Source: Glutamicibacter creatinolyticus (GTDB taxonomy: Bacteria; Actinomycetota; Actinomycetes; Actinomycetales; Micrococcaceae). From it: a stretch of 64,000 nt of DNA. Below, piece by piece: positions 16,651 through 27,697 of this stretch. The notes under the pieces were generated by a model. It was not told where the DNA came from and ran no database searches. It saw only the letters and a list, made by a program, of their open reading frames with translations. The stretch is taken from the NCBI RefSeq assembly GCF_006094275.1, contig NZ_CP034412.1, forward strand, positions 2,790,001 to 2,854,000. The letters run 5' to 3'. Every line of letters begins with the position of its first letter. Position 1 is the first letter of the stretch. Position numbers and translations under genes: made by a program.

Positions 16651-18003
16651 CTAACGTGGTGGGGCGATCTGCCCGAGTTTGCGGTAATTCTCGTCCCTAC
16701 GAGTGGGCGTCTTGGGACGTTCCGGTGGGATGCGTCGCAAGGTGAACCCGCGCAGCTGCATCGGGCCCGGTTCAAAGCGCAATCCGCGCAGCACCGGGGA
16801 TAGATCCCGGGCCGGTTGCCGCTGTAGCTGCCGCAAATGGTTCCCGTAATTTTGCAGTGTATGCCCGGGCCCGAAGGTGCCCTTGGGCAACACCCCGGGG
16901 TTCTCCGGCCCACGAAAGGTCACCGTCAGCTGCCGGGGCCGGCGCCGGTTGGCGCGCCCGTCCAGCCCGGGGACCGGGTCGGAGGCGTCCTCCACGTGCA
17001 GCGCCATAATCTGCTGCGGCAACTGCACGTTGCCGATCGGCGCTCCGAGGGTGAGCACCGCTTGGACTTTGAACTTCTGACCAATCAGCGGGTTCTTGGC
17101 AAGGTTCACCGCGTGCACCCCGCCCTGGGAGTGGCCGCTGAAGATGATCCGGCTGCCCTCCCGTGCACCGCTTTGCCGCAGCGCCTGCAGGACCGGAGGA
17201 ATATAGTTCCCGGAATCCTGGCCCAACGAATCCAGGATTCCCCGGGCGTCAAAAGGGTTCTGCTCCCCAAGCTCGCCGTGGGTGCCCGGAAGGATCACCA
17301 CGAAGGTTTCCTCACCATCCTGCAATGTCTTGCCGACGAGGATCCGTGACTCCTGGCGCAGCACCTCGGCCTGCAGCCGGTAGTAGCCCTCCAGGCCTCC
17401 GTCCAATTCCAGGGGAGGCAATGCTTCGCTGTGCCGGATCCGGATGGGCTGCACTGGCAGCTGCTGATTCCCATCCAAGACGCGGGTGAGGTCTTCCAGG
17501 AATTCATCCACTTGGCGCTGGTGCGGGTCGGGTTGATTGAACGGGTCAAGCGGGGCCCGCAGCAGCGCTCCGAGCAGTTCCAGCATCCGCTCGGTGCTGT
17601 CCCGCGGCGGGCTGCCCCGGGTGCTCCACCACTCGCCGACGAATTCGGTGATGGTGCGCGGTGAACTCAGCAGCGCCAGCAGGGTGACAACCCGGTGCTC
17701 CGCGGCCCGAGCGTTGTCCATCGCCTGCCCCACCCTTGTCCCCAATTCCCCGGCATTGCCCTGGGCGTCGTTGGCGGCAGCCGTGCCCTGCTGCACCAGC
17801 TCGGCCAGCTGGGTCAGATGCACCAGCGGTGGGGCCAGTCCGGCCTGAGCCGCAGTGAGCCTGGCCTCGGCAGCGCTGAGCAGGATCCTGCCCTGGGTGG
17901 AGGCCAGCAGCTGCTGCACCCGGTGCAGCGCCTCGGCGGCGCGGGCACAGCCGTGTGCGGCGGCCGCGTAATCCTTTTCGCTGTAATTGATCTCATAGCC
18001 CAT
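16651..18003 (-). CDS. Alpha/beta hydrolase with N-terminal helical (WXG/LXG-like) region
   Basis: This is a 450-residue protein. Residues 1-115 are Ala/Gln/Leu-rich and predicted helical, like the targeting halves of type VII secretion substrates. Residues 210-400 form an alpha/beta hydrolase with nucleophile Ser292 in FSGHSQGG, probable acid Asp342 (EDASDPVPG) and His381 (GPGHTLQNYG), a lipase-like triad. The C-terminal 50 residues are basic and Arg/Pro-rich. There is no Sec signal peptide. It starts two bases after the stop of a small WXG-like gene, so the two are cotranscribed. A secreted lipase or esterase toxin/effector is my inference; a cytoplasmic hydrolase is the alternative. Confidence 0.6.
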   Translation of the reverse strand: MGYEINYSEKDYAAAAHGCARAAEALHRVQQLLASTQGRILLSAAEARLTAAQAGLAPPLVHLTQLAELVQQGTAAANDAQGNAGELGTRVGQAMDNARAAEHRVVTLLALLSSPRTITEFVGEWWSTRGSPPRDSTERMLELLGALLRAPLDPFNQPDPHQRQVDEFLEDLTRVLDGNQQLPVQPIRIRHSEALPPLELDGGLEGYYRLQAEVLRQESRILVGKTLQDGEETFVVILPGTHGELGEQNPFDARGILDSLGQDSGNYIPPVLQALRQSGAREGSRIIFSGHSQGGVHAVNLAKNPLIGQKFKVQAVLTLGAPIGNVQLPQQIMALHVEDASDPVPGLDGRANRRRPRQLTVTFRGPENPGVLPKGTFGPGHTLQNYGNHLRQLQRQPARDLSPVLRGLRFEPGPMQLRGFTLRRIPPERPKTPTRRDENYRKLGQIAPPR

Positions 18004-18005
18004 GG

Positions 18006-18275
18006 CTACGCCGCCAGCTGCAGCCGCAGGATCCGGGTCTCCAGTTCATCAAGTTCGCGGCGGGCCGCAAGGAGCTCGTCCTGGGTTTGGGTGATGTGTC
18101 CGCAAAGCCGGTTGATCTCCGCCGCAAGCTCGCCGCTGCGCCGGATGAAAGCCTGCCCGGTCTCGGTGTGCCATGTCAGGGCATGGATTGCCGTTAATTC
18201 CCGGATCGCCAAATCAGCGGCTTCCCGGGCTTCGGCCAGGGCGGCCCCCACCGAATCCAAGGTTGCGTTGAACAT
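18006..18275 (-). CDS. Small helical WXG100-like protein
   Basis: The 89-residue protein is predicted to be almost wholly helical: a first helix (SVGAALAEAREAADLAIREL), a turn with LTWHTETGQAFIRR, and a second long Leu/Glu/Arg-rich coiled helix. Size, mid-protein Trp-(x)-turn and two-helix layout match actinobacterial WXG-like proteins, though the exact W-x-G is not present. ATG 18275 is chosen because GGAGG (GGAGGTGCACGGCA) precedes it and the longer frame to 18482 overlaps the divergent purB start. Partner gene: the hydrolase directly downstream. Confidence 0.6.
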   Translation of the reverse strand: MFNATLDSVGAALAEAREAADLAIRELTAIHALTWHTETGQAFIRRSGELAAEINRLCGHITQTQDELLAARRELDELETRILRLQLAA

Positions 18276-18436
18276 TGCCGTGCACCTCCAGTGTGAAAGT
18301 TCTGCGGGCTTCACCTCCCGTTCTGACCCAGCATGGGTGCTGCCCGCCGTTGCGGGCGGTCCCAGCCCGCGGGTTGTGGAGGGTGTGGGGCGGCGTAAAA
18401 GATGTGCTTGGCCACAAGTGATGAAAGAATATGGGC

Positions 18437-19843
18437 ATGTCTGAGAATGCGCGCACTTCCCTTGCAAATGAACCGTTGGCACTTGGTGCTCTCGACGGCC
18501 GCTACCGTTCGGCGGTCGCCCCGCTGGTCGATTACCTCTCCGAAGCGGCCCTGAACCGCGACCGGGTCCATGTTGAGATTGAATGGCTGATCCACCTCAC
18601 CGATCATTCGGTGTTGCCCGGGACCTCGCCGCTGAGCGATGAGCAGAAGACCGCGCTGCGCAAGATCGTCACCGACTTCAACGCCGACTCGGTCAAGGAA
18701 CTGGCCGAGATCGAGGCCGTGACCGTGCATGACGTGAAGGCCGTGGAGTACTACATTGCCAACCGTCTGGAGGGCATCGGCATTGCTCAGCTCAAGCCCC
18801 TGGTGCACTTTGGCTGCACCAGCGAAGACATCAACAACCTCTCCTACGCGGTGGGCATCAAGGGCGGGATCGAAAACGTCTGGTTGCCCGCGGCCCGCGA
18901 CCTGGTCGCCCAGCTGACCAAGATGGCCGAGGAGTCCCGCGAGGTGCCGATGCTTTCGCGCACCCACGGCCAGCCGGCCACCCCGACCACCCTGGGCAAG
19001 GAACTGGCCGTGTTGGCCTGGCGCCTGACCCGTCAGCTTCAGCGCATCGCCAAGACCGAGTTCCTGGGCAAGATCAACGGCGCCACCGGCACCTACGCCG
19101 CCCACTACGCCTCGGTGCCCAGCGCCGACTGGCAGCAGGTGTCCAAGTCCTTCGTCGAACACCTGGGCCTGACCTGGAACCCGCTGACCACCCAGATCGA
19201 GTCGCACGACTGGCAGGCGGAACTGTACGCGGACATCGCCCGCTTCAACCGGATCCTGCACAACCTGTGCACCGACATCTGGAGCTACATCTCCATCGGC
19301 TACTTCGTGCAGATCCCGGTGGCCGGGGCCACCGGCTCCTCCACCATGCCGCACAAGGTCAACCCGATCCGCTTCGAGAACGCCGAGGCGAACCTGGAGA
19401 TCTCCAACGGGGTGCTCGACACCCTGGCGGCCACCCTGGTCACCAGCCGCTGGCAGCGCGATCTGACCGATTCCTCCTCGCAGCGCAACATCGGCACCGG
19501 AGTGGGACACTCGCTGCTGGCCATCTCCAATGTCGCCAAGGGCCTGGATCGCCTGGATGTTGCCGAGACCGTGCTGGCCGAGGACCTGGACCACAACTGG
19601 GAGGTGCTGGCCGAGGCCATCCAGATGGTGATGCGTGCCGAGGCCATCGCCGGGGTCCAGGGCATGGACAACCCGTACGAGCGGTTGAAGGACCTGACCC
19701 GCGGACACCGCGTGGACGCCGCCCGCCTGAAGGAATTCGTGGGCGAGCTGGGGCTCTCGGCAGAGGCCGAACAGCGTCTGCAGGCGCTGACCCCGGGGAC
19801 CTACAACGGGATCGCCGCCCAGCTGGTGGATCACCTGAAGTAG
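18437..19843 (+). CDS. purB: Adenylosuccinate lyase
   Basis: The 468-residue superfamily member acts twice in purine synthesis, releasing fumarate from SAICAR and from adenylosuccinate. It shows HFGCTSEDINNLSY, the catalytic-loop block SRTHGQPATPTTLGKE, and the signature GATGSSTMPHKVNPI. A flexible serine loop is followed by SRWQRDLTDSSSQRNIGTG. ATG 18437 gives the usual MSENA start; ATG 18431, two codons earlier, is equally readable. It is divergent from the WXG-like gene and ends at a perfect terminator hairpin. Other pur genes are not in the window. Confidence 0.95.
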   Translation: MSENARTSLANEPLALGALDGRYRSAVAPLVDYLSEAALNRDRVHVEIEWLIHLTDHSVLPGTSPLSDEQKTALRKIVTDFNADSVKELAEIEAVTVHDVKAVEYYIANRLEGIGIAQLKPLVHFGCTSEDINNLSYAVGIKGGIENVWLPAARDLVAQLTKMAEESREVPMLSRTHGQPATPTTLGKELAVLAWRLTRQLQRIAKTEFLGKINGATGTYAAHYASVPSADWQQVSKSFVEHLGLTWNPLTTQIESHDWQAELYADIARFNRILHNLCTDIWSYISIGYFVQIPVAGATGSSTMPHKVNPIRFENAEANLEISNGVLDTLAATLVTSRWQRDLTDSSSQRNIGTGVGHSLLAISNVAKGLDRLDVAETVLAEDLDHNWEVLAEAIQMVMRAEAIAGVQGMDNPYERLKDLTRGHRVDAARLKEFVGELGLSAEAEQRLQALTPGTYNGIAAQLVDHLK

Positions 19844-19863
19844 ACCCGGCAGCAGCCGTTAAG

Positions 19864-19907
19864 ACCCGTGGGCCGGGCGCCTGTTCTCAGGCGCCCGGCC
19901 CACGGGT
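19864..19907. terminator. Bidirectional terminator between purB and the purine permease
   Basis: A perfect 20-pair stem (19864-19883 with 19888-19907) with a TTCT loop is followed by TT on the purB strand. It lies between convergent genes. Confidence 0.8.
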
Positions 19908-19950
19908 TTGGTCCGGGTCTCGGCGTTCTCACGGGCCGGACCCGCGCCGC

Positions 19951-21495
19951 TTACCGTTCCTCGACCTCGGCCTGGAACCTGCGCGGCTCCGGCAACGGCA
20001 GCGCCCCGGTCTGGATTTGCTGGAGTTCCTCCTCGGTGACCACCGGTACCTCGTACCCGTCCTTGTCGACCAACTTTCCGGAGGCGAAGTAGTCCCCGTC
20101 CAGCAGGCCGCACACTTCTTCCTCCCGCACCATGCGCGGTGGAGCGGCGGCAAACACGGAGGCGTCCTTGGCCGGGGTCCCGAATTTCATCTCATTGAAC
20201 AACAGGTTCAGCAGCACGGCCATCAGGGCGGCCGAGGAGATCCCCGAGTCGAAGATGGTGGCGAACCATTCCGGGAAGTTCTGGTAGATGCCGGGGCTGA
20301 CGATGGGCAGGCAGCCAAACGCGATGGATGCGGCGACCACCACCAGGTTCAGCCCGTCATACTTCACGCTGGACAGGGTGCGGATGCCCGAGGCGGCCAC
20401 CGTGCCGAACAGGACGATGCCTGCGCCACCCAACACCGGTGCCGGCACCGCGGCCACCACCCGGCCCAGCACCGGCAGCAGGCCCAGGACCACCAGGATG
20501 CCGCCGCCGGCGGCCACCACGAACCGGCTGGTGACACCGGTGATGGCCACCAGGCCCACGTTCTGTGCGAACGCCGTCTGGGTGAAGGTGTTGAAGATCG
20601 GGGCCAGCACCGAGGAGGCCATGTCCGCGCGCAGCCCGTCGGCGATGCGCTTTGAGTTCACCTTGGTCTTGGCAATCTCACCCACCGCCAGGATGTCGGC
20701 AGTGGTTTCGGTCAGGGTCACCAGCACCACGATGGTCATCGAGATGATCCCGCCGATTTCAAACACCGGCCAGCCGAAGGCCAGCGGCTGCGGGAAGGCG
20801 AAGAACGCGCCCTCGCCGACCTTGGAGAAGTCCGCCATCCCGGTCAGTGCCGCGATGATGGTACCGATGACGATGGCCAGCAGGATCGAGAGCCGGGAGA
20901 TGCCCGGGGAACCGATCTTGGACAGCAGCAGGACGATGGCCAGGGTCAGCGCGGCCAGCCCGATGTTGGCCAGGCTGCCGTATTCCGGCGCACTCGCGTC
21001 CCCGCCCATGGCCCAGTTCGCCGCCACCGGGGTCAGCGACAGTCCGATCATGGTGATCACCACGCCGGTGACCACCGGCGGGAAGAACCGGATGATCCGG
21101 GCGAAGAACGGGGCGATGATGAACCCGATGAGCGAGGCGACCAGCACCGCGCCGAAGACCGCAGGCATGCCCCCACCGCCGTTGACGATGGCCACCAGGG
21201 TGGCGACCGAGGCGAAGGAGACCCCCTGCACCAGAGGCAGCTGGGCCCCGAAGAACGGGATGCCAATGGTCTGCAGGATGGTGGCCAGCCCGCCGATGAA
21301 CAGGCAGCTGGCCACCAGCACACCGATTTCGGCGCTGCTCAGGCCGGCGGCCCCGCCAACGATCAGCGGCGGGGCGATGATCCCGCCGTACATGGTCAGC
21401 ACATGCTGCAGACCATAGGCGAAGCTGCGGCCCAGCGGCAGCTTCTCATCTTCCGGGCGTCTGCCCTTGATGTCCTTGCCTTGTAGTGCACCCAC
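19951..21495 (-). CDS. NCS2-family nucleobase permease (xanthine/urate/uracil type)
   Basis: The 514-residue transporter has about 12-14 membrane segments. It starts with LPLGRSFAYGLQHVLTMYGG, has the QLPLVQGVSFA stretch and carries the NCS2 signature QNVGLVAITGVTSRFV. The C-terminal 80 residues are hydrophilic and cytoplasmic. The GTG start has AGGAGG five bases upstream. It lies downstream of, and in the same direction as, the xanthine dehydrogenase genes, so xanthine or urate import (PbuX/PucJK-like) is likelier than uracil. Exact substrate is inference. Confidence 0.87.
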   Translation of the reverse strand: MGALQGKDIKGRRPEDEKLPLGRSFAYGLQHVLTMYGGIIAPPLIVGGAAGLSSAEIGVLVASCLFIGGLATILQTIGIPFFGAQLPLVQGVSFASVATLVAIVNGGGGMPAVFGAVLVASLIGFIIAPFFARIIRFFPPVVTGVVITMIGLSLTPVAANWAMGGDASAPEYGSLANIGLAALTLAIVLLLSKIGSPGISRLSILLAIVIGTIIAALTGMADFSKVGEGAFFAFPQPLAFGWPVFEIGGIISMTIVVLVTLTETTADILAVGEIAKTKVNSKRIADGLRADMASSVLAPIFNTFTQTAFAQNVGLVAITGVTSRFVVAAGGGILVVLGLLPVLGRVVAAVPAPVLGGAGIVLFGTVAASGIRTLSSVKYDGLNLVVVAASIAFGCLPIVSPGIYQNFPEWFATIFDSGISSAALMAVLLNLLFNEMKFGTPAKDASVFAAAPPRMVREEEVCGLLDGDYFASGKLVDKDGYEVPVVTEEELQQIQTGALPLPEPRRFQAEVEER

Positions 21496-21637
21496 TATGA
21501 CCTCCTAGTGATGGTGGTGTGGTTGGTGATGACGGTGAATGGTGAAGACGGTAGAAGGGGTGTTGCCGGTGTTTTTGGCATCGCCAAAGAGCGCACGGCT
21601 CCTCAAGACCGGGCGTTGAAGACGGGTTATTGGGTTA

Positions 21638-22500
21638 TCAGCAGGCCGCTGGTTGTTCGGCCCTTGGGTGGCTGTCCGTGTGGGACGTTGGTTCTGTGGC
21701 GTTGGTCGGTGCTGCCGCCCGGCTGAGCCGGGCCAGCAGGTCGGCGGCGACACTGACCGCGATGGTGGCCGGGGTTTTCCCGGCCACCTGCGGCAGCCCG
21801 ATGGGGCAGTCGATTCTTTGAATGTCGTGCTCTTCATGGCCGCTGGCCGCAAGGTTTTTGCGGAATCGCTGCCATTTGGCATTGGAGCCGATCAGCCCCA
21901 CCGAGCCGAGGTCCGTGCGGCGCAGGGCCGCATCGCACAGGTGGAAGTCCTCGGCGTGGTCGTGGGTCATGATCAAAACATGGGTTCCGGCCGGCAAACG
22001 GGTCAGGACCTCCTCCCCCAGCAGCGCCGGCTGGGCGTGAAGGCGGGCCACCGGGGGTTCCAGGGCCGCCAACTGCTCCAGCTGTTCGGGCCGGGAGTCG
22101 CTCAGGTACAGTTCCATGTCGTGCCGGGCCAGGATGCGGGCCAGTTCCATGCCCACGTTCCCGACCCCGAAGATCGCCACCGCGGTGGGCACCGCCTGGG
22201 GTTCAAGCAAGATGGTCACCTCTCCTCCGCAGCACTGCCGGCCGTAGGTGGCCGGGGCCTTGTCGTTTAGCCGCAGCGTGAACATCTGCGGTTCGCTGCT
22301 TCCCTCCGCCAGCAGCTGCCGGGCCCGGGTGATCATGCTCATCTCCAGGTTGCCGCCGCCGATGGTCTGGAAGATCGCCTCGGCGGTGACCACCATCTTG
22401 GCCCCGGCCTCGCGCGGGGCGTGACCGCGCACGGCCGCGACGGTCACCAGCACGGCCGGGGTGCGCTGCTCACGCAGCCGGGACAGATCCTGGATCCAGG

Positions 22501-22504
<4 letters not shown>
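21638..22504 (-). CDS. xdhC: Xanthine dehydrogenase accessory protein XdhC
   Basis: The 288-residue protein has the N-terminal XdhC domain (APREAGAKMVV, TIGGGNLEM, QCCGGEVTI) and a C-terminal Rossmann-like half (VAIFGVGNVGMELARIL, MTHDHAEDF, SVGLIGSNAKWQRF, CPIGLPQVAGKTPATIAVSVAADLLA). XdhC binds and sulfurates molybdenum cofactor and inserts it into XdhB. It overlaps the molybdenum subunit gene by ATGA. The last 30 residues are low-complexity. Confidence 0.9.
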
Positions 22505-24857
<2,353 letters not shown>

Positions 24858-24861
<4 letters not shown>

Positions 24862-26369
24862 GAGTGGTGCTCTCCCTTCAAAGCTGGGGTGCGGCCAAGC
24901 TGCTGGGCAAAGAAGCGCTCCAGGGAGGAGCCGAGCATGGCCTTGCGGTAGTTTGAGCTGGCGCGGTGATCATCCATGGGGGTTCCCTCCTGCGCCATGA
25001 CCTCGGCCGCGGCGTGCAGGGTCTCCAGCTGCCAGGGGCGGCCTTCGAGCATGGCCTCGGTGGCGGTGGCGCGCAGCGGGGTGGCGGCCACCCCGCCCAG
25101 CCCAATGCGGGCCTTGGTGATGACCCCGTCCTGGACGTCCACGGCATAGCCGATGGCGACGCTGGAGATGTCATCGAAGCGGCGCTTGGCGATCTTCTGG
25201 AAGGAGGTCAACGGCGCCAGCGGCAACGGGATGCTGATGACGGTGATCAGTTCCTCGGGGGTCTTGACAGTTTGCCGGTACCCGGTGAAGTACTGGGACA
25301 GCGGCACCATCCGCTGCCCGGCGGTGGAGCTGAGCACCAGTTCGGCCTCCAGGGCCAGCAGCGCCGGCGGGGTGTCCCCGATGGGTGAGCCGGTGCCCAG
25401 GTTGCCGCCGATGGTGGCCCCGTTGCGGATCAGCCTGGAGGCGAACTGCCCGAACAGCTGGCCCAGCAGCGGGACGCGCCCGGCCAGCCCGCGTTCCAAT
25501 TCGCTCAGCGTGCAGGCCGCGCCGATCACGATCCGGTCCTGGCGCACCTGGATCTGGCGCAGTTCGGCCAGCCGGTCGATGGCCAGCAGCGAGCGGGCCC
25601 GGGCCCCCTTCAGGTTGACCTCCACACCCCAGTCGGTGCCACCGGCAATGGGCAGCACGTCGGGTTCCTCGGCCAGGATCTGCAGCGCCTGCTCCAGGCT
25701 GGCCGGGCGGCGATAGCGTCCGGGTTCACCGGTGGGGGTGTCGGCCCTACAAAGGTCGGTGAGGGCCGGTGCCGGTGCGGCCTGCTGACGGCGCAGGGCC
25801 AGTTCGTCCCCGGCCTCCGGCTGCCCCAGCGCGTAGGCGGCGTCCCGGATCGGACGGTAGCCGGTGCAGCGGCACAGGTTGCCGGACAGGGCATGCAGGT
25901 CAAAGCCGTTGGGCCCGCATTCGTGCTCGGCCAGCTGGCCGTCGTGTTCGGCGTTCCGGGACGGTTCGGCGCGTTCGGGGCGGTAGTATTCGGCGGCCAT
26001 GCTGCATACGAATCCGGGCGTGCAGTAGCCGCACTGGGAGCCGCCGCGTTCGGCCAGCTGTTCCTGGACCGGGTGCAGGTCGCCCGGTCCACCCAGGCCT
26101 TCCGCGGTGAGCACTTCCTGTCCGTCCAGCGCCGCGGCCGGCAGCAGGCAGGAGTTCAGTGCGGTCCAGCGGGTGCCCTGCCCGTCGGGGCGGGCGACCA
26201 GGATGGCGCAGGCGCCGCATTCGCCTTCGGCGCAGCCTTCCTTGGCTCCGGTCAGCCCCTCGCCGCGCAGGAAGTTCAGCGCGTTGGTGTGCGGTGGGCC
26301 GGTGAATTCGCGGGCGGTTCCATTAACGGTGACCTGGCACCGGGTTTGTTCAGTGATCTCGGCGGTCAT
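24858..26369 (-). CDS. xdhA: Xanthine dehydrogenase, FeS/FAD subunit
   Basis: The 503-residue electron-transfer subunit carries an N-terminal plant-type [2Fe-2S] domain (CAEGECGACAILV), a second [2Fe-2S] domain (CGYCTPGFVCSM ... LCRCTGYRPIRDA), the FAD-binding domain (LPIAGGTDWGVEVNL; NGATIGGNLGTGSPIGDTPP) and a C-terminal flavoprotein domain. The two cysteine motifs of domain two are separated by an unusually long Glu/Pro/His-rich insert. AGGAGG lies eight bases before the ATG. It is the first gene of the xdhABC operon and is preceded by a complex control region. Confidence 0.94.
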
Positions 26370-26543
26370 GCCGCTTGCCTCCTACTTCCCCAGAGAGGGA
26401 AGCACAGTGGGTGAAAGTGAGCTGGTGGTCATCTTCGCCGGGGCAACGCGTTCGGCGAAGGGGCAGGCAGCGGCCTGGGCACCAGTTGGGTGGCCGGAGT
26501 TCAATGACTCAACGGAAAACTGGCTGGCGGCGCGCTGGCGCCG

Positions 26544-26594
26544 TTAAGCTCCGTGGGCAATCTGTCCCTTCGCCCAGACAACGGATCCACCCAT
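26544..26594 (-). CDS. Possible 16-residue leader peptide upstream of xdhA
   Basis: ATG 26594 follows TTGGAGGACCGTC, the best ribosome site in the gap, and encodes M-G-G-S-V-V-W-A-K-G-Q-I-A-H-G-A before TAA. A GC-rich stem follows, as in translational attenuators. No conservation can be judged here, so it may be chance or the remnant of a longer gene. Confidence 0.3.
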   Translation of the reverse strand: MGGSVVWAKGQIAHGA

Positions 26595-26607
26595 GACGGT
26601 CCTCCAA

Positions 26608-26636
26608 GAAATTTCGGATCGCGAGAAATCGATTTC
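26608..26636. promoter_or_regulatory. Paired GAAAT palindromes upstream of xdhA
   Basis: GAAATTTC (26608-26615) and GAAATCGATTTC (26625-26636) are both perfect palindromes. They share GAAAT/ATTTC half-sites and are centred about 19 bases apart, nearly two helical turns. This suggests cooperative binding of one dimeric regulator. Confidence 0.45.
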
Positions 26637-26646
26637 AAACGATTGT

Positions 26647-26662
26647 TGTGAAGCATATCACA
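26647..26662. promoter_or_regulatory. CRP/GlxR-type binding site
   Basis: Bases read TGTGA-AGCATA-TCACA, an exact match to the TGTGA-N6-TCACA consensus of CRP-family regulators including actinobacterial GlxR. It lies about 280 bases upstream of xdhA and about 50 upstream of the short leader ORF. Confidence 0.6.
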
Positions 26663-26737
26663 GCAGGCTTTGGTGCACCATGGTTCGCTGCTTCCGGAGG
26701 ACGTTCGTGACGCCAGCGGCCTGCCGGCAGCGACGGC

Positions 26738-27223
26738 TTAGTATTCCGTGCGTACTTCCAGGCCATCCCAGATCTCGAACGGCTGCAGGTGCTCTTCGGC
26801 CTCGAACAGCTGGCGTTCCACCGGCATCAGGGAGCGATCCGAATCGGGGCCAAAGTAGTCATAGAACACCGCGTCATCGAAGCCGGAGCGTTCGGCGTCA
26901 TGGCGGTCCGCGGCGAATACGACCCGGTCGACGCGGGCCCAGAGCGCGGAGGCCAGGCACATCGGGCAGGGCTCGCAACTGGTGTAGAGGATGCAGCCAG
27001 CCAGGGTGAAGGTGCCCATTTGCTCGGCCGCGGCGCGGATGGCGACCACTTCGGCATGGGCGGTGGGGTCGTTGTTCGCGGTGACCCGGTTGACGCCTTC
27101 AAAGGTGCGCCCGTCGGGCGCCAGGATCAGCGCGCCAAAGGGGCCGCCGCTGTTTTTGACATTGTTACTGGCGATGTCAATGGCCATTGACAGGTACTTC
27201 TGGTCGGCAATGGTCGCACTCAT
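26738..27223 (-). CDS. guaD: Guanine deaminase (CMP/dCMP deaminase fold)
   Basis: The 161-residue zinc deaminase converts guanine to xanthine. Zinc ligands are His56 (in TAHAEVVAIRAA, with proton-shuttle Glu58), Cys86 and Cys89 (CEPCPMCLAS). The N-terminus SMAIDIASNNVKNSGGPFGALI and C-terminal FGPDSDRSLMPVERQL match Bacillus-type GuaD rather than tRNA or cytosine deaminases. GAGGAG precedes ATG 27223; the long upstream reading to 28108 is not credible. Its product is the substrate of the downstream xanthine dehydrogenase, giving guanine to xanthine to urate. Confidence 0.88.
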   Translation of the reverse strand: MSATIADQKYLSMAIDIASNNVKNSGGPFGALILAPDGRTFEGVNRVTANNDPTAHAEVVAIRAAAEQMGTFTLAGCILYTSCEPCPMCLASALWARVDRVVFAADRHDAERSGFDDAVFYDYFGPDSDRSLMPVERQLFEAEEHLQPFEIWDGLEVRTEY

Positions 27224-27697
27224 CTGGGGCTCCTCGCGGCTCGCACGGCAGGCCGGCATGCCGCCGGATACGGACAGCAACTCAGCCCACCAACTCGGTA
27301 GGTTCAACAGCATGCCCGGTAGATAGCCCCTGATCCGGGGCCCGCCGTAGCCATGATCCGAGGGTAGCAGTCCACTGTGAGCCACGCCATATTGTGTCGT
27401 TACCTCGCTTCGTCGTACCGGTGCACACCCGGACGCATGGCACCGGTACGGCCAGCGGATGAACGCCAGGTGGACGCTGACTGCCAGAGTCCCGCCGGTG
27501 CTTGACCTGTCGGGGAACCAGTGGAAAACATGGCCTTGGGTGCCCGCTAAAGGCGGCACCGCGCGACCAGGCCGGTGAACCGGCCGGGGGATGACCCGGC
27601 GGCGGGCTTCCCGCGGCGACCCGGCAATGAACCGATCCGAGACATGAAGTCCCGCATTTTTAATGTTGGGCCTTCCCAGGGAATTAGGGAGCGAATC
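27224..27697. other. 474-base intergenic region with an inverted repeat
   Basis: This divergent gap separates guaD from the PepSY lipoprotein gene. It contains an 11-base perfect inverted repeat, CGTACCGGTGC (27414-27424) and GCACCGGTACG (27440-27450), with a 15-base spacer. A TTGACC lies at 27502-27507. I see no convincing gene. Confidence 0.4.

Larger units (their letters stand above)
26370..26737 (-). other. Complex upstream region of the xdh operon
   Basis: This 368-base gap between guanine deaminase and xdhA holds, in operon order, a perfect CRP-type site (26647-26662), two related palindromes (26625-26636 and 26608-26615), and a short ORF with its own GGAGG site (26544-26594). A GC hairpin (GGCGC/GCGCC, around 26532-26545) follows. 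The short frame continues after its TAA to a second stop (TAG 26382-26384) that overlaps the xdhA ribosome-binding site. Confidence 0.5.

Noticed and set aside
21496-21637. GTGATGG/TGGTGATG-rich stretch before the purine permease gene as a tandem repeat
   Set aside because: The units are irregular and short, with no constant period.
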